Assembly (NCBI GenBank): GCA_016802295.1
Contig: JAESIW010000115.1
Span: 1,479,995-1,543,994, forward strand
DNA length: 64,000 nucleotides
Direction: 5' to 3'
Origin: Brachionus rotundiformis
Taxonomy: Eukaryota > Rotifera > Eurotatoria > Ploima > Brachionidae
Shown: piece after piece, positions 23,501 to 36,611 of the stretch
How positions within the stretch are numbered: position 1 is the stretch's first letter
How the letters are laid out: every line of letters starts with the position of its first letter
Notes under the pieces: model-generated
Seen by the model: the letters and a program-made list of their open reading frames with translations, nothing else
Databases searched by the model: none
Told to the model about the DNA's origin: nothing
Made by a program: the position numbers and the translations under genes

Positions 23501-26500
23501 TTTAGATATTTTGGAATACTGGATGTCAAATGGTGTCTTTGAATTTTCAGACACCTGATCTAGGTATGCAGTTGAATATGGGAAAATTTGAGTATAATGG
23601 CAATAGTGGTTTTTTATTGAAACCGGACTTTTTAAGAAGATCTGATAGATATTTTGATCCATTCTCTGAATCACCTGTAGACGGAGTCATCGCAGCTTTT
23701 TGTTCAATTCGAGTATATTTTGTTGATAAAATTTTCCATTCTAAATTATAAACCAAAGCTGAAAAAAATTTTAATTAGTTTCTAAATTTATCTTAAAAAT
23801 CATTAATTTATCAACTAAGTCTTTAAATTTATTAACATATATAAGATAATATATATATAGAAAAAGGTTTGATTGACCAGTGGAGAGACCACGAGTCAAT
23901 CGTCTGTATCAACAAAATAGTAAATTAAGTTCGAAGGTTTCCAACTAAATACAAAACGGTTGATTTTCTTTGCCAAAGACAGTTTTGATATTTTTTCATT
24001 GATTAATATTACTTGAATCTAAATCTTGAAATCTTGATTAAAGATAAAAATGATTTTGTATCTTTTCTCATTCCTATTCTAATAATTTAAGTTTAGGTAA
24101 AATAATTTTTGATAATTTTTTATGTTTGAAAAACTCATTCTTATTTTAAATTAGTTTTTGTGGATTAGAAGTTTGCTTCTTACAAAATTTATTTAATTAA
24201 GAGATTAAATTTTTTTTTGAAATAAAAATTTTAAATGGTTTACATGGTTTATAATTTTAAGATTAATTTTGTGTGATAAAAAAATTCAAAAATTTATCTA
24301 TTTAGATAATATCTGGTCAATTCTTATCAGAAAAACGCATTGGTACTTATGTTGAAGTTGATATGTATGGTTTGCCAACTGATACCATACGGCGAGAGTT
24401 TCGAACAAAGACTGTTCCAAATAATGGTCTTAATCCATATTATAACGAAGATCCATTTGTATTCCGTAAAATAATTCTTCCTGATCTTGCTTGCATTCGA
24501 ATAGGGGTTTTTGAAGAGACCGGGAAATTAATTGGTCAGCGCGTTCTACCACTAGATGGTTTACAGGCCGGTTACAGGCATATTTCATTAAGAACAGATG
24601 GAAATTTCCCACTTTCATTACCAACACTGTTTTGTCACATAGTTCTAAAGACATACGTACCTGATGGTTTAGGCGATTTTGTCGATGCACTTAATAACCC
24701 AAAAGAGTTCTTGACCAAAGAAGAAAAGAGACTTAAACAACTTAGAGAAAAACTGGGAATCGAAGAAAAAGATATTAGTTTTGTTCCAATCGAAAAAAAG
24801 CCCTCAAAATTAGGAAATTCTGGTTCAAGTTCTAATCAATTAGGAGCAGAAGGAGGAAAAAAAACAACTAATGGAAATGAAAAAGAAGAAAATCTTATTG
24901 AAAAAATAACTCGAGAGTCGCTCAAAAATTTGAAGGGTTTCCAAAAATTGCTCAAAAAGCAGGCCAAAGACAAAGAAAATTTAAAAAAAAAACATAATAA
25001 AGACAGAGCATTGATGCAAAAGCAACACAGTAATGTTATTGATAAGATGACTGCCAATTATGATAAATTCAACCAAAATACACTTGGTTCAAATATAATG
25101 GCTGACTCAAATGGAAAATTGGTGGATAAAAACAAGAATGAGCCTCAGAATTCTTTTAAAACAAAAGTAAAAAAAAATAATTGTTTTAATAAAAAAATAA
25201 ATTATTTTATTTAAATAAAGATGAAAGAACTTGTTCAAGAACAAAGCCGCCTTTGGGCAAATTTAATAGAAAAGCAGCAAAACGAAGAAAAGCAATTAAA
25301 TAATGAACATTTAGAGCAACAGTGTATCCAATTAGTTCAATTGTTACTAGAAACACAAAAGCAACGAAAAAAAGACCTGGAATCCAGGCAGAAAAAGTAA
25401 TCATTTTTTATTAACTTTATTTTAGTTTAAAATATCATTCAAAAAAATTGATCAAAAACAATAAATAAATTTGAAAATAAATGAATTTGAAAAAAATTCA
25501 ATAATAATGGTAAATGGTTTTGTGAAATTTGGTACAAAAGAACAGAACAAATTGTTAAAATTATTTTATTAAAAGCAAAAAACTGGTCCTATAAATGCAA
25601 CATGGTGCAGCATTGATGGTTCCATCAAATGTCAAAGTCTGTTAATCAGGTGCAAAATCTCTCTGCTGAATATGCAGAGTTCTCCAAGAATGGAACTATT
25701 TGTTGCACCACGATGCATTGTCAAGACCAGTTTTCAAATTTTTGAAAAAAAATTTAGAATTTTTTTAACAACTTCTTCTGTTCTATTGTACCAAATTTTA
25801 CAAGACCATATTATATACTAAAATTCATGCCATACAAGCTATCCAAAATAGGCAGTTGGTTCGATTTCATTTTTTTAACAAGTTTCTAAGTTAAATGAAG
25901 TTTTTCCATTAGCTTTTTATTAATATACTATATATATAAATTACTTGTAAAAATTTAACATGGTTGTACTGGACGAAAAATCAGAACCCGTTCGCCATGT
26001 TAAAATATATGTATATGAGAATAAGTGGTGCTTCATTTTATGAAAAAATATTTTTAAAAGACATGACAACAGTCTTACTCTTACAGCTAAAAACAAAGTC
26101 TTTAAATCAATTGAATTAAGCGTTAATTATTCTTTTTGAGATATTTTCCATAGAGTTTAACTTTGTATTTGTAATATTCAAAGCCAAGTCGGTTTTGGTT
26201 TAAAAGATTTATTTTGAATTTAGGGTTTAGAACTTTAATATAAATTTGTTATCTTTGGCTTACAAAAATTGACAAAATTATATAACACGAGTCATGCGTA
26301 GAGGACTCTGAAACTTCTGAAACTAAAACATTCTGTTTCCTTAAATGTACAATAAACGAAGAATTAGCTCTAGGATACTACAAGAAAGAGGAAATTAAAA
26401 AAAATCTAACAAAGTTTATAATTTCATAAGAGAGTTTATTTATAATAGGATTTAGAATTCGGATTGACATACTGAGTTTGAGTTTTGACTCTTGCTGATT

Positions 26501-27788
26501 TCCTGGTACCATTGAAACTTGACCATTATCATCACCTACCAAAGCTTCGCTCCGACTCAAGCCTACTTGACTAGACCCTGTCACTTCACCAAATTGATCC
26601 ACCGCTTTCCCAAACATTGACGAGTTCCTTGTTCAAATATATGATTATTTTTTAAATCAATATTCATTGTTATTTTTGTTTTCTATTGAATTTAAAAAAA
26701 AATCATAATCTGCGGTATAATTTTCATTGAACCTTTCACTTAAAAAGCTATCCTTGCTGGCAAAAAATTCCAATAATATAAGATAATAATATTAAGATGA
26801 ATTTTGATTTGTTCATAAAAAGACTATTATTTGTGTAATAACTTATTTAAATTAAAATAAAATCATTATTATTATTCATTTCATTGAACGCTTTATGGGC
26901 CATTTAAAAAATATAAAATAAAATTCTAAGTTAAATAAGACAAAAATTGCTTTTTAAATATATTTTAAATATTGAATTTAAAACAGGATTTAAAATATAA
27001 AATTATTATTTTTATTTATAAAAAAACTTTAATTTTATTCTAATTAAAGAGAAACTGAACAATTAAAAGCAAACCAAGCAAGACAAAGTGTAGAAGATAG
27101 TAAACGTTTACTATCTGATAAGAATTTCCGCAACAAACAAGACCGAGATCGACGTCTGAGAGAGCTTAATTCCAATAATATGAAACGATTTATAGACGAG
27201 AGAAAACGTTTAGCAAGCAAGCATAAGCAAGAGAATGAAATGCTTGAAAACATTACCAAAGAAGAAGAGGAAGTGCTTAAGGAAGAGAATAAAAATGTAA
27301 GAAAACTTAATTAACAAAAAATAAAACTAACTGTGTGACCATTCAGTTGAGACTAGAAAAAGTGGAAGTTAATGAAAAATCATTTGAAAAACATCCTAAA
27401 AAATATTTTTGCATTTAAAAACGTAATATTTCATGATTTTTATAACAAATAAACTTGCTAATAATTGCCTTCAGCATGTAAAGGCTCTAACTATTCTTTA
27501 TTTAACATTTAAGCTTTAATTATAAATAGTGATAACTATATTTTTAAAGTTCTTATAAAACAAATTGAATTTCTAATTAGTTGTATCACAAAAAGATTAT
27601 CAATTGAACAAAAGAGCTTTTATATAATTTATTAAATTATAAAAAAATAAGAATTTTTTCCTAACATACTAAAATTCTTTTTTCCAAAAGCGATACATTT
27701 AATTAATTTTTATTTCTAGGCAAAAGAGTTGGCAACATCTATAAACGAAGAACTCATATATTCGCTTAATCCTTCGGCAGTTTGTTAA
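20578..27788 (+). CDS. PLCB4: 1-phosphatidylinositol 4,5-bisphosphate phospholipase C beta-4 (norpA type)
   Basis: Hydrolyses PIP2 to IP3 and diacylglycerol at the plasma membrane downstream of Gq-coupled receptors. Sixteen exons: 20578-20661, 20713-20793, 21010-21069, 21121-21270, 21330-21409, 21466-21601, 21651-21751, 22085-22139, 22190-22856, 22907-23339, 23386-23458, 23506-23712, 24306-25166, 25221-25396, 27050-27296 and 27720-27788. All phases agree, giving 1159 aa (family about 1175). Order: PH-like start (MSKPFEFNW), EF region (IPVRSITRTFASGKTE), catalytic X (SSHNTY, ITHG; histidines at residues 329 and 375), acidic linker, Y (RIYPRGGRVDSSNYMPQ), C2 (GTYVEVDMYGLPTDT) and a long C-terminal coiled coil (RRLRELNSNN). 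Linker wording matches beta-4 better than beta-1 to -3. Intron 1 uses GTTGGA/AAG; introns 12 and 14 are long, the latter hosting a MITE. Confidence 0.93.
25516..25807. mobile_element. Foldback MITE, family member 2, in PLCB4 intron 14
   Basis: Starts GGTTTTGTGAAATTTGGTAC then AAAAGAACAGAACAAA and ends with the mirror (TTCTGTTCTATTGTACC, ACAAGACC). It shares these termini with the elements at 320-671 and 63076-63437, but its interior has diverged (TGCAACATGGTGCAGCATTG). No target-site duplication is visible. It lies within a 1.65-kb intron. Confidence 0.7.
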
Positions 27789-28608
27789 TTTTAGTCAAAT
27801 GTGCAAATTGTGTTTTTTTTTAGATATAATTTTTTAATATCAATTTTATACATAAATGGATGTACATTTCAAGAATTGACCACTCAAGCTCTTGTAAAGA
27901 TATGCTGGTCGTTTTTTCACTTGGAGTTTTATTTGCTTTAAAAATTTAATATCAAATAAAGAACCATGTAGCTAAATAGCTCCAATCTATTGCACCAATC
28001 TATCAAAATTGAGAATGTGAAATTTTATTAAATTATATTTTGTCAACTTAAAATTAGTGTATATTCTTAATGAAATGAAGATTTTATGTAAGTAAATTTA
28101 GTTAGGAAAATAAATCAACAAATTAAGTTTTAAACTGATTTTTTTGAAAGAATTAAAAAAGTTTTAAAATGCATTCAATATCCATCTATTTTTTTAATTT
28201 AATTTTTATTTTGCAAAGAATTTATATTTATTTTAAAAAAATCTTAAATTTATATTAAATAAAAATGTAAATTACTTTCTTTTACTAATAAAACTTTTCT
28301 CACTGCTAAAAAATATAAAAAAATCAAATAAAAAAAACATATGAATTAATTGAACAAAATTGTTTTATATTTATTATTCAATTTAAATTAAATTTTAAAT
28401 TCTAAATATTCAATTATATTTAATTAACCTGGAGGTTTTTTTTATTCAAATAAAACTAGCTAAAATAAACCATTTTTATTTATTATTTTATGCTGCACTT
28501 GTTACGTAAAATTTTACAACAATTTGAATTAATCAACTCAATTAAAAGAGCTTATTTATTTTACTAAAGAAATATATTTTGTTCTAAGTGTTAATAGATC
28601 ATTAAAGC
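27789..28608. other. Intergenic between convergent PLCB4 and NAA40
   Basis: AT-rich 3' flank shared by two convergent genes. Several AATAAA-like signals occur, for example near 27955 and 28310, but none can be assigned with certainty. No gene seen. Confidence 0.5.
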
Positions 28609-29498
28609 TCAGTCTTCTTCCCAAAATACTTTACTTAATATTTCATAATCAATGGTCGGATCTTCGTCATTGATGTCTGTTTCATCATGTTCATACCTTA
28701 AATAATTAAAAAATATCCAGCATGAAAAATTATTAATGATAATACTTCATCTTATTTTTGAAAAAATTTTGTCCAAGTTTGTTATGTTTTGATACTGTTA
28801 ACATAACTTTTTCAAGCTCTAATCTTAAATAATTAAAATCAGTTTAAAATAAAAACATGAATAAATATCTACTTTTCACAAAAATTTTCTAAAATTTCTA
28901 ACAAAAATTTACCAAGACCAAACCTGCGAAAATCTTCTTCAATTTGAAGTTCATAGCTTCAAAACATAGTTTTTTTTTCAATATAAATAAATAAGTAATT
29001 AATACCAATAGACCACCTCGTTTTCAAAATCCATATCAAAACGAAAATGACTATAGCCTACTGGTCTACTGTCTTTGTATGCAATTAAATAGTATGCATT
29101 TTGGTCAAAGAGTTCACCATGTTTAAATTTCTCATCCCAACCAGATGCCGATTTTTCATAGCTAAAATTAAAATTATCTATTTTACTTTATTTGTATAAT
29201 AATTTTAACATTTTTTTCATATTTTTTTCAAGTAATTCAAAAATCCATTTTCTTGTATTTTGATCTAATTTTAAGCTTTTGAGTGAAACGATTTGAAACT
29301 CATTGCTTTTAAATACCGGGATTTAGATACCAAAATTAAGATAAAAATTCCGTTTACTTATCAAATGTATAAAATTTTCGATTTGGAATAAGTTCAAGTG
29401 GGCTTTCTATCTAAAATTATAAGCTGATAAATCTAACTCCCATAAAACTTAATCAAACTTACAAGATTAGCTTTTTTTATCCGCTCTGAAATTTTCAT
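28609..29498 (-). CDS. NAA40: N-alpha-acetyltransferase 40 (histone H4/H2A NatD)
   Basis: GNAT-family enzyme that acetylates the N-terminal serine of histones H4 and H2A. Seven exons, minus strand: 29498-29463, 29410-29358, 29305-29210, 29161-29006, 28956-28873, 28823-28746 and 28696-28609, with consistent phases and 196 aa (vertebrate form about 237). Landmarks in order: ANLIESPLELIP, IFELLEKNMKK(I)YEKSASGW, AYYLIAYKDSRPVGYSHFRF, VVYCYELQIEEDFRRFGLGK (acetyl-CoA loop), VMLTVSKHN, and a DYEILS tail. Several introns use weak sites (donor GTTAAA; acceptors AAG). It lacks the cysteine/histidine-rich tail of the vertebrate protein. Head-to-head with the EF-hand gene, 620 bp away. Confidence 0.88.
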
Positions 29499-30118
29499 TT
29501 CGAATTATTTAAGCTGATAGTTTTCATTATTTTAGATTATTTAAGCATAATAACTCTTGAATAGTTTATATTTCAGAAATTAATTACTTTTTTCATAGCT
29601 TTATAATAAAATAATGGTAAGTTTCAGTCAGTTTGATTAAAATTGTCCAATATGGTTCAATAAAATTTAATTGATTATTTTATAACAGCAAGTATTTAAC
29701 AATTAGTTTAGCAAAATAATAAGAATTAAATAAATTTCAACATTTTGTTGCTTTTTCATTCATTTAACAATTATGAAACCTGGTAACTAAATTTTTGTTT
29801 TCTTTGGAGCAGTGAAAATTTGTTGAACAAAGAAATAAAAAAAAGAGAAAACAATGAGTACTTTAAGAATTTATTATATTTTAATTATAAAGAAGCTTGC
29901 TATTGATATTCTCTTTGCTAATGAAAAACTTTATTTAGCTAATAAAGTCGTAACTTGTTTACATTTACACAAAAAGAGGTTTTGCTATGTTACATTCAGC
30001 CAATTTTTACCATAAAATGTTCAGAACCTGATATTTATTTTTTCATTATTTTTTTTTCTTAAAGAGAAAAATATAAATTTTTCTTTAGAATATAACTTTC
30101 AAAAATTTTAAATCAATA
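29499..30118. promoter_or_regulatory. Divergent intergenic region, likely shared promoter
   Basis: 620 bp separates the start codons of NAA40 (minus) and the EF-hand gene (plus). The promoters of both must lie in or near it. I see no specific element that can be named; the assignment is from gene orientation only. Confidence 0.35.
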
Positions 30119-33100
30119 ATGGCTAAATCATTTGCCGAATCAGTCAAGCTTCCAAACTTGGTCTCAATTCAGCATCCAATGACCAAGTTTTCGGCAAAAT
30201 GCAGTTTAAATATTCAAGGCAAACATTTAAATGACCATAGTTGTAGCAGTTTTGACTCTTTTAGCTATGACCGTAAAAGTTATATAGCAAGTCTAATAAG
30301 TAAAATATATTTTTTATCTATAATTTCATCGGATTTCTTTTTAATTAATAAAAAAATTCGAGAATAAGTTGTTCATTTAATTTTCTAAAGATAAAGATGA
30401 AACAAATTCCAAAAATTTGGCTAACAAAATTAATACCACAAGTGATCAAGTTAGTTTGGGTTAAATTTTTTCAATTAAATTGATTTAAATTTTAATTGCT
30501 AAGGTTATTGATTTAATTAATCAAAAGTTAAATACTGGATACTATGGAGTAAAGCATTTATTTGTTTCTAATGATGTCCATAAGAGTGGAAGATTAAGCA
30601 AGTTGGTCAATTAAAATGCTTTGGAAATTAGGGGAATATAATTAATTATTTAAAGGGAAAGTTTTAAATGGATTTTGAACCAGTTGTGTGGTTTTATTTC
30701 AAATGAGGCATGGAACAAAATTATACAAAAGTAATTTGTTCAATGTGAAAGTAAAATAAGATAATTTAAATTTATTCTTAGATTCAAACTTGATGAAAAC
30801 GAAACAATATCATTCGAAGAATTCATCAGCTATTTTGAATCGAACCAGGTAGGTCCCTTTTTTAAAAAAATCATTTGTGTTTATTTTAAAATTCTAATAG
30901 ATTCCAAAAAATGTAAAAGAAGGTAAAGAAAGAAATTCTGAACAAGAATGTAGAATTGCTGGATTTCAAATCCTCGTCAATGGCGACACTTTTGTCTCAG
31001 AGAGATCTCAGTAGGAAAATTCCAAAACCAGAACTTTCTGCGGTTTATTGTCTATCGGTCATAAGATCTAAAGCAGTTAAAAGGTACCTTTCAAAGTAAT
31101 TTGTGATTTTTTTAAATTGTTTTAATTAGGGAATTTGAGCCGAAAAAAATTTTACCAGAAGAATGTTTTTCCAAAAACATAGTCTTTCCTCATCATTTAC
31201 AGCAATTATTAAACAACTTGGAACTAAGGCTTTCAGTTAAAGAATTCCAAAAGTTGTGGAATAAATTTGATATTAAAAACACTGGATGTTGCCGTACCAA
31301 TATTTTTTTAAGACTAATAAATTACAAATCTACAGAGGAACAGCAATTTCACTTATACAAGTCCAAATCCGTCATTGTCGACAAACTTGATCTGAATGAT
31401 AATTTATTTTCCAGTCAAACAAAAGTACCATTAAACACATCCAGATCAAATAAGAGTTTACTGGCAGAAGAAAAAGAAAACAGAAATGCAGAAATTAATT
31501 TGGTAAACACAGAAATCGAGTCTAAAAACGAAATTCTGGATGAAATAAAGGAAATTGAGGAAGATCAAATTAAAAATGTCACAGAGACTGCTAAACAAGA
31601 AAAAATAGTAGAAACTCAAAAGAATGATCCACGATCAGTAGATCGAGCTGATACTAGTTTATCTGAGGCTAGAATTAAGTCAATGGTTATCAATTTAAAA
31701 AAGAATAATGATTTTGGTCCCAAAACTGATCTGGTCTCTTTTTTGAACACTAAGTTAAATGAAGGTCTAATTGTTTTGAGGACTGCATTCGAATACATTG
31801 ACCAAGATCAGCTTGGTCATTTACTGATTTTTGAATTTCGAAGTGTTCTTGAGGAATTCAAAATTTTTACTGATACAAAATCTTTGAATAAATTTTTGAA
31901 AAAGTAATTAGCTTAAGTTTGAAAATTAAATTAAAATAATTTAAAAAAATTTTTATATTTTAGACACTACTTATTAAAAAATGATCAAATAGTTGATTAT
32001 GTGAAATTTTTACAAGTTTTTAATGACCGCAGTCCATACAGTCTTTACAAACACTCTCTTAATGCCGGGTTTATATAAATTTTTATATATTTAAAATATT
32101 GACCACTAATATTTTATTAATTCCAAAGAAATGAAGAACAGCTTGAAAATCAAATATTGAATTTTTTCCATGAAAATTACGAAGCTTTATACAATTTTTT
32201 CAAGTAAAAAAAATAAACAAATAAGATAATATATAAAACTTTTTCTTTAGACAATCACTTGAAGACTCAACATGTTCAACAGAACAACTTAAGAGACTAA
32301 TTGAGCAAAAATTTTCCATTATCATTGACAGTGGTCGATTGGAAAGCCTCTTAGACTTTTTGAATGTTGATGACGATTGTCCAAAGGTACAATGGGATAT
32401 AATGTTTAAAAAATTTTCTGATATCGAGTAAGACGCATTAAATTAAATTAATAAACTAAAAATTAATTAATTCAATTAAGTGCTTGGAAATTTTTTAAAG
32501 ATTTCCTAGATAAATGCGAAACCAAATCCAGAAAATCATTGAGTGCTTCAAGCCGATCAAGCTTAAATCGGACCAAGTCATTAATGAATTTTAGCGTAAA
32601 AGCTGAGCCAATTATTGAGCTTAGTGAAAAAAACTTTTTGGAGAAAAAATCAGATAATACCTTTTTAAATGAATCTCAAGACAAAGATCTTGAGTTTAGC
32701 TCTGATGATGAAACTTTGTCTAGTATGATCACTTTTAAAAGCAAAAAAATGTTCAGAAAAACCAAATATTCTGATATAACAAAAAATTTTCAACAAGAAG
32801 TTAAATCAATTAAAGTAATTTAAAGATAATGTTTATCTTATGTTAAAAATTTGCCAAGAATTTGGAGAAAATAGTTGAGTCAACATTGCGATTTAAATTT
32901 CATAGTGTTAATAAGTTTTTTTCTGTGCTGGACACAGCCCATACCGAAATGATAGATAAGGAAAAGTTTCAAAATTTAATGAAAAAGTAGATAAGATAAT
33001 CTGTTTTTTCTTGTGATTATTTTTTGTATCAAGATGCGGAAATAATTTCAGCCAAAATGAAATAGACATGCTCTGGAAAGACTTTGGCTCAGAATCTGTT

Positions 33101-33959
33101 CACTTTTCACTGTTTGTACGGCGATTTTTTAAACCTGAAGAATTTGATAACTTGAGGGAGATTCGTCACAGGATAAAGCTAGGTAAATAAAAAATTAAGA
33201 TAAATTAAGATTAATTTTTAAATTGTAGAAAAGCAAATAAATGAAGAGGAGAAGAAAAATAGGCTTAAAGAGGAATCGTATAGCAACGGTTTTAGATATT
33301 TAAATACCAATGGTTCTGAGAGAAAAAAATCTGCAAGTAGATCCATTATTCAAAAAGCTTGTCCGCTAATTGTCCAGCGATGGAGCGAGCTAAAGCATCA
33401 ATTTAGAAAAGAAGATAAACTTGGCAAGACATCAGTAACATTGGCTAGGGCCATTGATATCCTATTAGACAATGACATTTTGTCAAATGAGAACGAATTA
33501 GGTCAACTTTGTCAAAAATTCCATACCAATGGCACTGATTTTAACTATGTTAAATTTTTGAAATATTTCAAAACTGGAAAAACTGATAATTATAATTTGT
33601 CAACATTCAATCCTCTTTTGATCAATTTGATTACAAAATTGAGAGAAAAGGTAGATATTTTAAAAGAGATTTATTTAAATTAAACATTAATTAAATTATA
33701 CAAGCATTTGGAGCGTAGCAAAATCAAACAACCAAACGAAAACGATATCAGAAATCTACAGCTTATTTTTAAAAAATATGATAATGCTAAAAAAGGATAT
33801 TTAACTCAGAAAGAATTCAAAAGTCTTCTTGATAATCTTGGTCTGAAGCCTTCAGTGGATCAACTGTATTTGGTTATGTCTGAATTCGATCCTCATTTAG
33901 AAGGAAATTTTCATTATGAGCGCTTAGTTCAAAGTCTAATTGAACAAATGCTCGCTTAA
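30119..33959 (+). CDS. EFCAB6: Multi-EF-hand calcium-binding protein, EFCAB6-like
   Basis: Fifteen exons joined in phase: 30119-30299, 30391-30449, 30504-30601, 30656-30730, 30782-30848, 30923-31083, 31130-31903, 31964-32068, 32129-32203, 32251-32427, 32481-32814, 32859-32986, 33034-33182, 33229-33650 and 33705-33959; 1019 aa. EF-hand units repeat through it, many degenerate. The clearest are DVHKSGRLSKE (exon 3), DENETISFEEFISYF (exon 5), DQDQLGHLLIFEFRSVL (exon 7) and NAKKGYLTQKEFKSLL (last exon). Repeated EF-hand units around WKELK-like stretches recall EFCAB6 (DJBP), which is longer in human. A Ser-rich low-complexity stretch falls in exon 11. The paralogue name is uncertain, the EF-hand class is not. 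Confidence 0.6.
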
Positions 33960-35503
33960 TTATTTAACTTAATTAATATATAGATTCGAAAAAAATTATT
34001 CAAGTGAAATAATTTTTTTGAAATTTCAATAGAAATTTTTAAATTTTTACTCATTAAAATTAAATTTTTAATAAAATTAAATATTAAATAATTTCAAATT
34101 ATTTTCTGTTCTTAAAAATTGGAAAATTAAACTGAATTTTATGGCTAATATTATCCAATTATTTTTCATTAAGATTATATTTTAAATATTAATAAGCTGT
34201 TTAGATTATAAAAATGAAAATCGAGGTTTTTCAGCCATTTTATCTTTATCTTTAAGTAAAGATTATATATGCTGTTAGAAAAGCTCTGTGTAGCCATTTT
34301 TGTGATTTAGTATTATATATTTTTCAAGTTATAAGTAAATAGATATGTTGATACTTAAATTTTAATATTTTAATTACTTATTTTAATATCAATTAAAATA
34401 ATTTTTAAAATCATTATCAAAGATCAAATAAATTATTATATTAATGCTTAGAGGAAGTAAACAAAAATTTTATTAAATTTCAGACATTATTATTATAAAT
34501 ATTTAAAAAAAGATTGAAAGATATTTTCCTGATTACTTTATTGTCGCATTATTCAGCATTGTTCAGAACGCAAAATCATTAAACATTTTAGAAACAATTG
34601 CGGAATTATAATTTTAAATAATTTTAATAATTTTACATATATGAACGTTCTTAAGCGTAAAAGATATTTTTGCGATGTGATTTACAAAATTAAGTTTATT
34701 TTTGGATTAATTTTATAAAACATTTTATTAATTTATTTTATTCCTCTAATCTTTGATGCTCTGGAATCATAATTTTTTATTTTGAGAAATTATATAGAGT
34801 ACTTTTTTTGGAAAACAGGCAAAAACGTCTACATGCGAAGCATGCAGGTAATAAAATTTTTATTCTAATTAAATTTTAATTAGGCTTCATTTTGTAAGAG
34901 TAATTAAAAGGCTAACTTAATCCATAGACCTTGGATCACATGATTTAATTCACTTTGGAATTTAATAAACTTAATCTTTGGAATAAAGCATGCCCTGTGT
35001 TGTATCATAGAATCCTTAAATGTTTATAATATTAAATGAAAAAAGCATGATCATATAAAAATTTACACAAGATTTAATCTTTTGTTTGAAAAATTTGCTA
35101 CAAAATAATCACTCGGATAACTTGGTGATAAATTTTACTATAAGAAAATCATTCAAGTGTATCGCTATCATTATTATTTATTTAATGATAAACTTATGAC
35201 TATAGATAGACTAGAATTTTCTATAAATAGCCATTTTAGCTAAATGATAAAAAAATGCCAAATATTCTTGAGCATTTTTATTTATGTATTTTGGTCATTT
35301 TTATAGAAATCAATTTATTCTATTACGAGATTTAAATTAAAATTATTTAATTTGTTAATTTTTGATAACTAGAGCGCATTAATCACTTAATCGCTTTGAA
35401 ACTTTATTTTGCAAAGTAAGACCATTTTTATAAAGTTTTAAAAATTTGTCCAAAAATTAAACATTTTTAATTAGATTGGTGTTATTAACTATTGTAATTA
35501 AAA
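33960..35503. other. Intergenic, AT-rich
   Basis: No gene recognised. A short palindromic islet, ACATGCGAAGCATGC near 34832-34850, is followed by a GTAATA donor-like sequence, but no flanking exon could be built. Confidence 0.5.
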
Positions 35504-36611
35504 ATGGACATGGACGTAAAAAGTTTTGTTGGGGGCTGTTTAGGCGGCTTTGCTGGAATAGTATCATCATATCCATTTGATACCTTGAAAGTAAAATTAA
35601 ACTTTATTTAAACGAATTTTTGCTCGATGATATTTAATTAAAAAGGTAAGAATTCAGAATCAGCACAGACATGAATTAAAATATTCTGGTTCTATGGACT
35701 GCTTGTCCCAAATTTTACGCAAAGAATCGGTTAGTTAACCAAAATTAATTATTTTTTGTGTGTGTAAAGGCAAGAATTTTTAAAGGCGTCAGCTTTGTAT
35801 AAAGGGATGAGTAGTCCTCTAGTTGGCTCAATGTTTATAAATGCAGTTTTGTTTGGTGTAGAGGAGAATGTTCGCAAAGTGCTCCATTTGAACGATCCAA
35901 AATACCAAAAGGCCCAGAAAACTCGCGAGTTTTATGAATTGTATGCAGTTTCTGGTGCAATTGCTGGACTAACCCAGTCATTTCTATTATCTCCAGTGGA
36001 ACTTGTTAAAATAAGGATGCAAATTTCCGGTTGCCATTACCAATCAACCTGGTCTTGTGTCAAGGATATTTACAAAAATCACAATCTAAAGCACTTATTC
36101 AGAGGAACATGGCTCACAGTGCTGAGAGACGTTCCCGGAGTCAGCTCCTATTTTGTCTCCTTTGAATACATCTGCAACTCTTATAGGATATCACGAGATA
36201 ATTTACCAGTTTTACACTTATTGATGGCTGGTGGAATTGCAGGATGCTTTTCTTGGTTGATTACATATCCAATAGACGTAGTTAAAACACGATTCCAGGC
36301 AGATGAGAGCTATTCAAGTGTAAAAGAATGTCTCAAAAAGGCCGTAATTACTGAAGGAAAAAAAGTTTTTTTCCGAGGACTAGCACCTACTCTCTTGAGG
36401 TAATGTCCAGTACTTTTATAATTAACTCTAATTATTATCTTTTTTAACCAGAGCCTTTCCAAACAACGCCGCTGTATTTGCCACAGTGAACTTGTTTAAT
36501 AGGCTAATGAATAATTTAGCTCCCGATGGTAGCCCTGAAGCAAGCACATCAACTATACCGTCTTATCCGAATATACATTTTTTTATTGATACATATGAGA
36601 TGCATAGATAA
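35504..36611 (+). CDS. SLC25A29: Mitochondrial basic amino acid carrier, SLC25A29 type
   Basis: Inner-membrane carrier, predicted to move basic amino acids such as arginine, lysine or ornithine. Four exons: 35504-35590, 35646-35729, 35786-36399 and 36452-36611; 314 aa. The three carrier signatures are present: YPFDTLKVRIQ, SPVELVKIRMQ and YPIDVVKTRFQ. Subfamily wording follows A29: LYKGMSSPLVGSMFINAVLF, TYPIDVV, and GLAPTLLRAFPNNAAVFATV. The C-terminal 40 residues are a non-conserved Ser/Pro extension. Related carriers (A45, A47, A48) are close enough that substrate assignment is an inference. The downstream neighbour is convergent. Confidence 0.8.

Noticed and set aside
26760..26800. Recurrent ATAAGATAATAT strings (also near 23840, 32220, 39065)
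   Set aside because: Considered as a dispersed motif, but short AT words recur by chance at this base composition and the copies share no flanks.
30901..31018. Alternative exon frame ending IAGFQILVNGDTFVSERSQ
   Set aside because: It stops at a TAG; the acceptor at 30922 gives a frame that stays open and joins the next EF-hand exon in phase.
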